A program made the position numbers and the translations under genes. Below are positions 6,502-12,812 of a DNA stretch of 12,812 nucleotides, piece by piece. Numbering within the stretch: the stretch's first letter is position 1; each line of letters begins with the position of its first letter. A model generated the notes under the pieces. That model saw only the letters and a list, made by a program, of their open reading frames with translations, was not told the origin of the DNA and did no database searches. The stretch is taken from assembly GCA_031289285.1 (NCBI GenBank), contig JAITPT010000031.1, positions 1 through 12,812 on the forward strand, in the 5' to 3' direction. The DNA comes from Puniceicoccales bacterium (GTDB taxonomy: Bacteria; Verrucomicrobiota; Verrucomicrobiia; Opitutales; UBA953).

Positions 6502-7965
6502 TTATTTGCCGATGCAAAAGTTTGCGAAGAGGGCGTCGAGCATACGCTCGTTTTCGACGGCGGCGCGGCCCGTGATTTCGCCGAGGGCGTCGAGGGCGTC
6601 GCGCAAGGTGCCAGCGGCTAACTCGGCGGGCATTCCGTCGCGCAGCAATTCCGCCGTTGCGCCGATGCGCTCGGCGGCGCGGCGGAGGGCGTCGGCGTGG
6701 CGGGCGTTGACCACGAGGCCGGTGTCGCCAGCGGGCACGATTTCGCCGCGTTCCAAGACTTCCGCCAGCCGCGCTTTTAACTCTGGCAAACCTGCGCCTG
6801 TTTTTGCCGACACCGCCGCGCGTGGCAGGTTTGGCAGGAGAGCGGCGGTCAGCGGGTTCGCGGGCAAATCCGATTTGTTCAGCACGAGCATCGCCCGCCC
6901 GTGTGCGAACGCGGCCTGTGCCCAATCTGGCAACTCCGGCGGCGGCGCGGCGGCGTCCACGGCGAGCAAGCAGAAGTCCGCTTTTTCGATTTGTTCTCGC
7001 GCCAACTCCATGCCGCGCCGCTCCAACGCGCCTGCGCCTGCCGCCGTGCGCAGCCCCGCCGTATCCGTGATGCGGATGCGGTGTGCGCCTGCGTTCAGAT
7101 ACTCGCTCAGGAAGTCGCGCGTCGTGCCCGGCTCGTCGCTCACGAGCGCGCGTTCCTCGCCGAGCAGGGCGTTGAGCAGCGAAGATTTTCCGGCGTTGGG
7201 AGCACCGGCGATGACGGTTGCGACGCCATCGCGCAGGCCCGCCGCAAACTTCGCGGTCTCCGCCGTCGCCGCCAGTTCGCCAGCCAACGTGCGCAGCTCC
7301 GCGACCGGCCCGCCCTGTGTCTCCGGCGGTAAATCTTCCTCGGGAAAATCAATGTAAGCCTCCAGCCCCGCGAGCGTGCGCAGCAGCCGCTCTGCCCACG
7401 CCGCCACCTTGCGCCCAAGCTCGCCAGCCAGCAGGCGCCGCGCCGCCGCGAGCGCGTCTTCCGAGCGGGCGTTGACGATGTCCGCCACGGCTTCCGCCTG
7501 CGAGAGGTCGAGCCGTCCGTTGGCGAACGCCCGCCGCGTGAACTCGCCCGGCCCCGCGAGCCGACAGCCACGCGCCGTGCAGTCCGCCAAAATCCGGCGC
7601 ACAATCAGCGGGTTTCCGTGGCAGCTTACTTCGAGCGCAGGTTCGCCCGTGTAGGACGCGCCAGCGGCGTAAAACACGAAGACGCAGCGGTCAACTTCCG
7701 CGCCCGCCGTGTCGCGCCAGACGCCGGTGTATGCCCGCCGCGCCAGCGGTTCCGCTGTCCGCCCGAAGGCTTCTTTCGCGACGCGCCCGCAGAGCGGCCC
7801 GCTCAAGCGCAACACCGCCAGCGCACCGCCCGCCGTCGGAGTCGCCGGCGCGACGATGGTTTCGGTGGCAGCGGCAGCGGCGGCGTCGGTGGTGGCGGCG
7901 TCGGTGGCGTCGGCAGCGGCGGTGGCGGCGGTGTTGTTGGAAAACTTTTTGTCTTCGGGGGACAT
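6502..7965 (-). CDS. mnmE: tRNA uridine-5-carboxymethylaminomethyl modification GTPase MnmE
   Basis: MnmE, with MnmG, installs the (carboxymethyl)aminomethyl group on the wobble uridine of certain tRNAs in the cytoplasm. The 487-residue product has the N-terminal folate-binding region from ETIVAPATP (35) through RLSG and VSCHGNP (113-119). A G domain is inserted in the helical domain, with GAPNAGKS (254-261), TTRD (281-284), DTAGLR (301-306) and NKSD (363-366). The family's closing FCIGK with the essential cysteine is at 483-487. I start at 7965 because an upstream extension to 8172 is basic and proline-rich and passes through intergenic repeats. Even so, ~34 residues precede the usual MnmE start, rich in Ala and Thr. 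Only a weak gagcggg precedes the ATG. It may be co-transcribed with the hydrolase gene 67 bases downstream. Its G+C content is visibly higher than that of its neighbours. Confidence 0.95.
   Translation of the reverse strand: MSPEDKKFSNNTAATAAADATDAATTDAAAAAATETIVAPATPTAGGALAVLRLSGPLCGRVAKEAFGRTAEPLARRAYTGVWRDTAGAEVDRCVFVFYAAGASYTGEPALEVSCHGNPLIVRRILADCTARGCRLAGPGEFTRRAFANGRLDLSQAEAVADIVNARSEDALAAARRLLAGELGRKVAAWAERLLRTLAGLEAYIDFPEEDLPPETQGGPVAELRTLAGELAATAETAKFAAGLRDGVATVIAGAPNAGKSSLLNALLGEERALVSDEPGTTRDFLSEYLNAGAHRIRITDTAGLRTAAGAGALERRGMELAREQIEKADFCLLAVDAAAPPPELPDWAQAAFAHGRAMLVLNKSDLPANPLTAALLPNLPRAAVSAKTGAGLPELKARLAEVLERGEIVPAGDTGLVVNARHADALRRAAERIGATAELLRDGMPAELAAGTLRDALDALGEITGRAAVENERMLDALFANFCIGK
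7865..7932. repeat. GGC/GTC-rich simple-sequence stretch in the mnmE 5' end
   Basis: A run of near-trinucleotide ggc, gtc and ggt units encodes the Ala/Thr-rich residues ~12-34 of MnmE (for example TDAATTDAAAAAAT). It precedes the conserved MnmE fold, so length changes by slippage would be tolerated if they stay in frame. Confidence 0.6.
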
Positions 7966-8037
7966 CCCGCTCAGGGAAGCACCCTGCCTGCAAAAGTCCA
8001 CCTCCCGCTTCGGCGGCTTCGGCGGTGGCGGCGGCCT

Positions 8038-8082
8038 ATAGGTCTTATAGGTCGTATAGGTCTTATCAGTTCTATGAGACCT
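8038..8082. repeat. 9-bp periodic array (ataggtctt type) between the divergent genes
   Basis: Five 9-base units start at 8038: ataggtctt, ataggtcgt, ataggtctt, atcagttct, atgagacct. The first three are nearly identical and the last two decayed. The array lies in the 235-base gap between mnmE (minus) and the VWA gene (plus), where promoters for both directions would be expected. I see no clear -35/-10 pair or operator in the rest of the gap. Confidence 0.65.
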
Positions 8083-8200
8083 GTGCCGGATGTTTTTTCT
8101 CCTTGCGAGGGTGGCGTGTCCGCGCCACGTTTTGCGCTTCCCGCCAAAACGCCTCCCCGTCAACCACGCCAACCGCTAACCGCCAACCCACCCGAATACC

Positions 8201-8962
8201 ATGCCAGGAAGAGAATGCGCAGACATCGTTTTTTGCATTGACGCCTCCGACTCGATGACTCCGTGCATCGGCGCCGTCAAAGACAACATCAGCAAGCTCA
8301 CCGCCGTCTTCTCCAAAGACGCACTCCGCACGTGGGACATCCGCCTCGACTTCCTCGCGCACGCTTTCGGCAACAGAAAGTTTCACTGCTACACCGCACG
8401 CCAAGACGTCACGCTCCTCGACGACCTCTACCAAAATCCCGACCCCGCCACGCGGCGCTGCTTCACCTCCGAGACCGCCGAATTCGAGAAGGCACTCGCC
8501 CGCGTGCGCACCACCGGCGACGAGGTGACGCTCGCCGCGCTCGACATCGCGCTCGACTTCCCGTGGCGTCCCGCGCAGTCCTGCCACCGCGTCGTCGTGC
8601 TGCTCACCGATGAGGCGGTCGAGACCGGCGAGGCCGTCAAATTACAAGAAAGTCTTTTGCCTGCGCTCATCGAAAAAATTCACAACAAGCGCGTGAAACT
8701 TTTTATCCACGCGCCCGAGTCCGAGATTTTCTACAAGCTCTCGATGGCGAACGGTTGCGAATACGAAATCCTTTCCGTTGCGCACGACGGGATGCGGCAC
8801 GTTGACTTCCAAAAGCTCATGGAGGTCATCGGCAAATCCGTTTTCATCTCCCAGAGCACACTCCCCGGCGAGAGCGACGCCCACCCGCTCTTCGGCCAAG
8901 AAACATGGCGTCTCACCGACGAGACATCTCTCGGCGGCGACAAATACAAAGTCTCGGCCTGA
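8201..8962 (+). CDS. TerY-like von Willebrand factor A domain protein
   Basis: A 253-residue soluble protein made almost entirely of one VWA fold, with no signal peptide or membrane segment. The metal-ion-dependent adhesion site is visible: DASDS at 14-18, a threonine in TTGDEVT (104-110) and the aspartate of LLTDEAVE (134-141). VWA domains bind partner proteins through this metal site. The family resemblance is to TerY, the VWA component of the TerY-P triads, which also hold a protein kinase and a phosphatase. It is the first gene of a four-gene plus-strand cluster and lies 64 bases before the kinase start. No Shine-Dalgarno is present upstream of the ATG, which I chose because the fold begins at once (ADIVFCIDASDS). 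Its partner is unknown; the neighbouring kinase or phosphatase is the natural guess. Confidence 0.8.
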   Translation: MPGRECADIVFCIDASDSMTPCIGAVKDNISKLTAVFSKDALRTWDIRLDFLAHAFGNRKFHCYTARQDVTLLDDLYQNPDPATRRCFTSETAEFEKALARVRTTGDEVTLAALDIALDFPWRPAQSCHRVVVLLTDEAVETGEAVKLQESLLPALIEKIHNKRVKLFIHAPESEIFYKLSMANGCEYEILSVAHDGMRHVDFQKLMEVIGKSVFISQSTLPGESDAHPLFGQETWRLTDETSLGGDKYKVSA

Positions 8963-9026
8963 GCACTCGCTGTCGCACCCGCCGTCGCTCGCGCCGTTCA
9001 CCCCCGCTTTTTCCGCTTTTCCCGCC

Positions 9027-10325
9027 ATGCCTCCCATCCCGAAAACCGGCACCCTCATTGTCCCCGAAAACAGTGGCAATTACTACTCGCTCCTGCGGCA
9101 CATCCACAAGGGGCGCATGTCGAACGCCTACGAGGCGACCGACTCCGGCGGTGTGCGCGTTTTTCTAAAATCCTACACCACGCCCGCTCCCGGCGTGAGT
9201 TGGTATAAACCCTACATCGCCCATGTCCGCGAGTTGAACCGCCGCGTCTCTGCCTCCGAGGCTGCCCCCTACTGCCTCAAATCCAACACCGCTTTTGAGG
9301 CACGTATCGGCAATTGCCCCTATCCGAGTTTTTTCCAAGCCTACGAGTTTATAGAAGGCGGCTACGACCTCGAAACACTTCTGCGCAACGCCACCGAAGG
9401 CTCCGCCGCGCTCGCATGGCAACGCCGCGTCCTCATGGCAAAAGTTATCCTTGCAGGGATAAAAAAACTTCACGCTGCGGGTGTCGTCCATTGCGACCTC
9501 AAACCTGCTAATATTCAGATGCCGCCTGTCTCCGCCGGCATAGGTTTCCGCCCGCTTATTGTTGATACAGATTTCTCTATCCTCGCTGATAAACGTGCCC
9601 CTTGGCACGCAAAACAAGGCTACATCGGCACACCCAATTACCACTCGCCCGAACACCTGCGCGGAGGCGATAGTGTGCCCAGTGCCGCCTCCGATGTTTT
9701 CACCGCAGCACTCATTCTCTACGAACTTCTTGGACAGGGAAATCCCTGCGCCCGCCCTACGCAGGAAGAATACGAAAAAACAGTCCTCACAGGCGACGCG
9801 CCGCCTATCGCTTTTCAAGGCGATTTCACCGCGCCAGAAATCGTGCCGCAAATCACACAACTGCTCCTCGCCGCACTCTCTCCCGACCCCATCGGGCGTC
9901 CCTCTGCAGAAACACTGCACAAGGCATTTCTCGCCGCCGCCGTCGCGGGCGACTCCTCCGGCGCGACCTCGGCAACACAAACACAAAACGTTGCAGAAAA
10001 ACAACTTTCGCTCGAACCCGTCGAACATCCAAGCGGCAGCGAACCGCCGCGCCTCGTTTTCTCCCAAGACGTAAAAGTGGGGAAACAACTGCTCACACAA
10101 TTATCCGCTGACGCCCGTTTTTCTTCGGAGCCGCAATTTTGTTTAAGCCGCGAAGAGGCGACCGCCCGCTGGCTTGTTTCTCACGCGCCAAGCGCCAAAA
10201 ATCTCAGCCTGCTAAACGGAAAAGTTTTTGCCGAAAATAGCCCGCTTGCCGACGGCGATATTCTCTCGCTCGCGGGACGCGCAAGCGGGCGCGAAGCACT
10301 AAAAATACTCGTCCGCATCCCGTAA
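9027..10325 (+). CDS. Ser/Thr protein kinase with C-terminal FHA-like region
   Basis: A 432-residue cytoplasmic kinase. Residues ~18-300 form the kinase domain: lysine K48 in VFLKSY, catalytic loop HCDLKPAN (155-162), metal-binding DTDFS (180-184) where most kinases have DFG, YHSPEH (205-210) for the APE motif, and ASDVFTAALILYELL for the helix after it. The glycine loop is atypical (HKGRMSNAYEA). K48, D157, N162 and D182 are kept, so activity is expected. A low-complexity linker (~308-340) leads to residues ~342-432, with VGKQLL, SREEATARWLV, NLSLLNG and LADGDILSL. This pattern fits the end of an FHA phosphothreonine-binding fold. I start at 9027 because the frame upstream shadows the VWA gene and lacks homology. 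It probably acts with the VWA protein before it and the phosphatase 40 bases after it. Confidence 0.85.
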   Translation: MPPIPKTGTLIVPENSGNYYSLLRHIHKGRMSNAYEATDSGGVRVFLKSYTTPAPGVSWYKPYIAHVRELNRRVSASEAAPYCLKSNTAFEARIGNCPYPSFFQAYEFIEGGYDLETLLRNATEGSAALAWQRRVLMAKVILAGIKKLHAAGVVHCDLKPANIQMPPVSAGIGFRPLIVDTDFSILADKRAPWHAKQGYIGTPNYHSPEHLRGGDSVPSAASDVFTAALILYELLGQGNPCARPTQEEYEKTVLTGDAPPIAFQGDFTAPEIVPQITQLLLAALSPDPIGRPSAETLHKAFLAAAVAGDSSGATSATQTQNVAEKQLSLEPVEHPSGSEPPRLVFSQDVKVGKQLLTQLSADARFSSEPQFCLSREEATARWLVSHAPSAKNLSLLNGKVFAENSPLADGDILSLAGRASGREALKILVRIP

Positions 10326-10365
10326 TAAAACCGCCGCGCAAATAACACACAACAACACACCTGCT

Positions 10366-11976
10366 ATGACACCGGAAGACTCCGAACAACAGACCGCCAC
10401 CGCCGCCGCCGCAAGCCCGCTTTTGCTAACGGGACAAAAGACTGGCGCCCGTCTGCTTTTTATTCCGCCGTCGCCGTCGGCGGAACACGCCAGTTCGTTT
10501 TTACTCAAAATAAAAAACAAAAAAACAGCCACCGAAGTTATCCTTACGGGTGCCCTGTTTTTTTTAGGGCGCGATGACTTTGCGCTCCGTTTCTTCAACG
10601 AAAAAATAAGCTTTTATCACTACAAAACAATTTATCGCGGGACGCCGATTTTTGATTTATCTCTCGACGCGCAAAACAATGCTTGGCGCATCACAAATAC
10701 AGCGGGAAAAACCGCCCGCCTCGACAGGGGCGCAATCATCTCCGAGTTTGAGCCAGAACAATTTATTTGCGCCTTCCCTGACGATGCGGAAGTCGCGGAT
10801 TGGGATGCGGCGGGGAACACCGCACCCGCGCCGACAAAAAACACAGCGAACGGCGGCGCGACGACAGATTACAATGTCACGGTGGTTCGTGCGGAAGCCG
10901 CTCCGGTTAGCCCTGACGATTTTCGCGGCTTGCAATCAGAACTTCTCGAATACATTCGTGAAAAGTCTTATATAGAAAATCCTCCAAGCGTTTTTCCAGA
11001 ACACGAAAAAGACTGGGGAAAAACATTTCGACACAACACCGACGGCGCGACGCCAATTTGGTTTATCGGCGACGTCCACGGCGACTTACTTGCGCTAAAA
11101 ATACTCACCGATTTTGCTTTCGCGCACGACCGCGACCCGTCTTCTCCACACCCGCTCCAAAGTAATAAAAACACGCAGCTCTTTTTTCTCGGCGACTTTA
11201 TTGACAGAGGAAAGTTTAGCGCGGAAGTTGTCGCGTGGGTGATGGGAACCGCCGCCGGAAAAACGTTTGGCGGAAAGCGTTTTGATGTCATGGCGGTTAT
11301 CGGAAATCACGACGCCGCACTTTCGTTTGACGACTACCGCGAGAAGTTTTCTTCCGAGGTCGCGCCGAGCGAGTTTTTTGGTCAACTCAACAGTAATCCC
11401 GCCGCCTTTCCGTTTGGAGAAGCCGCCGTCGCGTTTTTTCAGAAATTGCCAGTGATGGTCTTGTTCGACGAAGCGTTAATGGCTGTCCACGGCGGACTTC
11501 CGCATCCTGCGTGTTTTGGATGCGTAGATACACGCGAGCAACTTCACAACCCGCTTTTGCTGCCGGATTTTTTCTGGGCGCGTTTGCACAAGACACTTCC
11601 GCGCAAACAATTTTATCACAGAAGTGCTGGTGCCGAGTTGGGCATTGAGGACTTCAACGAAGCGGTTAGTAAGCTGGGCGACGCCGCTATTTACGGTGTT
11701 TCTCCGAAAATTATTGTTCGTGGGCACGAGCACGAAAACGACAACTTCGCGCACTATACAAATTACAAAAAATACGCGCTTGTGACGCTCAACGCCATGA
11801 CACAGCGTCGCGTTCTCTCGGATTTTCGTCCGCAGAAACTTGCGATTGCTCGCTGGTGTCCTGCCGAGCCGCTTTCGCTCTTTGTTTATACTTTGGAAGT
11901 TTCGGCGAACACAGTTGACAGCACACTAAACAACTCGCGGATTGCAACAATCATCAGCCGCAAAGTTCTCAAATAA
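10366..11976 (+). CDS. PPP-family (calcineurin-like) Ser/Thr protein phosphatase with N-terminal domain
   Basis: A 536-residue metallophosphatase, probably removing the phosphates placed by the preceding kinase. The catalytic half (~228-500) shows the full motif series: GDVHG (235-239), GDFIDRG (276-282), GNHD (313-316), VHGGLP (374-379) and GHEHE (453-457). These supply the two-metal site. The N-terminal ~140 residues are separate. The segment FFLGRDD...ISFYHYKTIY...WRITNTAGKTARLDRG (65-122) could be a diverged FHA or another beta-sandwich, at low confidence. A low-complexity linker (~143-180) joins the halves. No signal peptide or membrane segment is present. PPP is notable because VWA-kinase triads normally use PP2C. 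The last gene of the cluster starts 9 bases after this stop, which supports co-transcription. The 3' half is more A+T-rich than mnmE. Confidence 0.88.
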   Translation: MTPEDSEQQTATAAAASPLLLTGQKTGARLLFIPPSPSAEHASSFLLKIKNKKTATEVILTGALFFLGRDDFALRFFNEKISFYHYKTIYRGTPIFDLSLDAQNNAWRITNTAGKTARLDRGAIISEFEPEQFICAFPDDAEVADWDAAGNTAPAPTKNTANGGATTDYNVTVVRAEAAPVSPDDFRGLQSELLEYIREKSYIENPPSVFPEHEKDWGKTFRHNTDGATPIWFIGDVHGDLLALKILTDFAFAHDRDPSSPHPLQSNKNTQLFFLGDFIDRGKFSAEVVAWVMGTAAGKTFGGKRFDVMAVIGNHDAALSFDDYREKFSSEVAPSEFFGQLNSNPAAFPFGEAAVAFFQKLPVMVLFDEALMAVHGGLPHPACFGCVDTREQLHNPLLLPDFFWARLHKTLPRKQFYHRSAGAELGIEDFNEAVSKLGDAAIYGVSPKIIVRGHEHENDNFAHYTNYKKYALVTLNAMTQRRVLSDFRPQKLAIARWCPAEPLSLFVYTLEVSANTVDSTLNNSRIATIISRKVLK

Positions 11977-11985
11977 AAAACGCGC

Positions 11986-12708
11986 ATGGCCACCACACAC
12001 ACATCTTCGGAGAAGCCTTTTCAACCCGTCCCTCCGGCACTTCGGGAACGCGCCGACGCGGGCGACGCTCCTGCGCAGTTTTTGACGGGCGAGTGTTTCT
12101 CCAACGGCTTCGCGCCTTTTGTGTGTCGGTCGTGCGGTGCCGCCGTTTCGCCGGAAAGCACGGGGGACTCGACTTGCCCCGATTGCGGCGCGGTCTATCC
12201 TTTTGCCAAGGCGGTCAAGTGGTATGAGAGTGCGGCGAAACGCAATTATGCGCCTGCGTTCGTGCGCCTGCATGTCGCTTGTTTTTACGGGATCGGCACG
12301 ACAAAAAATGAGAAGCGAGCCAAGTTGTTTTTTGAAAAAGCGAAGGTGGTTTTTCCCAAATTACGTCATCCGCCGCTGCCGCCTTTTGATTTGCCAAGTC
12401 TCGCCGGAAGCCCGGAAAACGGCGGTGGCGTGGGCGCAGGCGGTGTGGGCAATGGCGGTGCTGTTTTATCGGGCAATGCCGCTGCGAATGCTCCGCTTGG
12501 CCTCGCGGGCACCACCGCTGGTGCTGTCGCTGCAGGCACGGGCGTAACTGCCGCTGGTGTTGTTTCGTCGCAATTGACGGCTTCGCTTCCTTTTGCCGAA
12601 AAAAAGCCTTTTGCCCTCAGACCTCTGCATTGGTTCCTTCTGGCTATCCTCTGGTGTGTCTTCTTTGGTCTGATAGTCTTCGCAGTTACCCGTTCGTCGG
12701 GAGTGTAG
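11986..12708 (+). CDS. Sel1-repeat protein with inserted zinc ribbon and C-terminal membrane anchor
   Basis: A 240-residue protein of unknown role. Residues 20-41 (LRERADAGDAPAQFLTGECFSNG) match the first half of a Sel1 repeat. A four-cysteine zinc ribbon follows (C47, C50, C64, C67), and then the repeat resumes with YPFAKAVKWYESAAKRNYAPA and a second repeat, CFYGIGTTKNEKRAKLFFEKA (99-119). Sel1 repeats are alpha-helical protein-binding scaffolds. Residues ~141-200 are a Gly/Ala/Val/Thr-rich linker, and ~215-235 form one hydrophobic helix (WFLLAILWCVFFGLIVFAV), with almost no tail after it. With no signal peptide, this suggests a tail-anchored protein with its domains in the cytoplasm. Coupling to the phosphatase gene (9-base gap) suggests it tethers or is the target of the kinase/phosphatase pair. 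Its final codons lie inside a palindromic repeat. Confidence 0.8.
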   Translation: MATTHTSSEKPFQPVPPALRERADAGDAPAQFLTGECFSNGFAPFVCRSCGAAVSPESTGDSTCPDCGAVYPFAKAVKWYESAAKRNYAPAFVRLHVACFYGIGTTKNEKRAKLFFEKAKVVFPKLRHPPLPPFDLPSLAGSPENGGGVGAGGVGNGGAVLSGNAAANAPLGLAGTTAGAVAAGTGVTAAGVVSSQLTASLPFAEKKPFALRPLHWFLLAILWCVFFGLIVFAVTRSSGV

Positions 12709-12755
12709 CACAGGCTACCGAGCCGCAGGCGATATCGGTAGCCTGTGCTGCACTC
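12701..12755. repeat. 21-bp inverted repeat (REP-like) overlapping the last stop codon
   Basis: The arms 12701-12721 and 12735-12755 are reverse complements with one mismatch; the core agcacaggctaccga pairs perfectly with tcggtagcctgtgct. The loop is 13 bases. The TAG stop of the Sel1/zinc-ribbon gene lies inside the left arm. No T-run follows, so it is more like a REP palindrome than an intrinsic terminator, though it could still mark or protect the 3' end of the operon mRNA. Confidence 0.8.
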
Positions 12756-12786
12756 CACGCCGCTAAAGCGAGGTGGACGGCGTGGA
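12754..12786. repeat. 9-bp inverted repeat after the REP-like palindrome
   Basis: tccacgccg (12754-12762) and cggcgtgga (12778-12786) are perfect reverse complements separated by 15 bases. The right arm is part of the 9-bp tandem array that follows, so pairing may be a by-product of repeat composition. Confidence 0.45.
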
Positions 12787-12812
12787 CTTGGTGGACGGTG
12801 TGGACATGGTGG
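12773..12812. repeat. 9-bp tandem array (gtggacntg type), runs off the window
   Basis: Four full 9-base units read gtggacggc, gtggacttg, gtggacggt and gtggacatg, followed by gtgg at the window edge. The period is exact, and six of nine positions are invariant. The array has the same period as those at 49-75, 247-284 and 8038-8082. Confidence 0.75.

Noticed and set aside
6452..7357. Plus-strand open frame (~300 codons) opposite mnmE
   Set aside because: The product is Ala/Arg/Ser-rich low complexity and the opposite strand encodes all MnmE motifs.
7966..8172. Upstream extension of mnmE to an ATG at 8172
   Set aside because: The added 69 residues are basic and proline-rich, cross the ataggtctt repeat array, and are not part of any MnmE I know. 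Met at 7965 is preferred.
8778..9026. Upstream extension of the kinase frame
   Set aside because: It lies entirely over the VWA coding sequence and its stop in another frame. The kinase homology begins only after 9027.
9165..10100. Long minus-strand open frame (~311 codons) opposite the kinase gene
   Set aside because: Its translation is Cys/Gly-rich with no recognisable domain, and it lies exactly opposite conserved kinase motifs. It is a high-G+C shadow frame.

Overview
The window looks like a chromosomal segment of a GC-rich bacterium of the PVC group, most likely Verrucomicrobiota (Opitutaceae-like). This is an inference. It rests on a very large secreted GH106-type rhamnosidase, on TIM-barrel modules of the sugar-phosphate isomerase/epimerase type common in Verrucomicrobia and Planctomycetes, on intergenic DNA rich in short ~9-bp periodic repeats and REP-like palindromes, and on starts that lack clear Shine-Dalgarno sites. 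No rRNA, tRNA, CRISPR array or transposase was found.

Layout. Positions 1-794 carry no convincing gene and are packed with repeats: a twice-occurring gggacaggca motif, 9-10-bp tandem units, a 43-bp imperfect inverted repeat, a C12 run and a large stem-loop. The minus strand then holds two genes read right to left. mnmE (7965-6502) encodes the tRNA-modifying GTPase. Downstream of it lies a 1,879-residue exported GH106-like glycoside hydrolase (6434-795). The hydrolase is unusual: three tandem ~290-residue TIM-barrel modules sit inside its C-terminal beta-sandwich domain, and the sandwich resumes after them.

From 8201 the plus strand holds a compact four-gene cluster: a TerY-like von Willebrand A (VWA) protein, a Ser/Thr protein kinase with a C-terminal FHA-like region, a PPP-family metallophosphatase with an uncharacterised N-terminal domain, and a small protein in which a zinc ribbon interrupts a Sel1 repeat and which ends in a membrane anchor. 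VWA + kinase + phosphatase recalls the TerY-P triad known from tellurite/stress-associated loci. Here, however, the phosphatase is of the calcineurin-like PPP type rather than PP2C, and the zinc ribbon lies in a separate membrane-anchored protein. I read the cluster as a self-contained phosphorylation switch: kinase and phosphatase act on a shared target, possibly the VWA or Sel1 protein, near the membrane. What it responds to cannot be seen.

The right end (12701-12812) is again repeat DNA: a 21-bp inverted repeat that includes the stop codon of the last gene, a second small inverted repeat, and a 9-bp tandem array that runs off the window.
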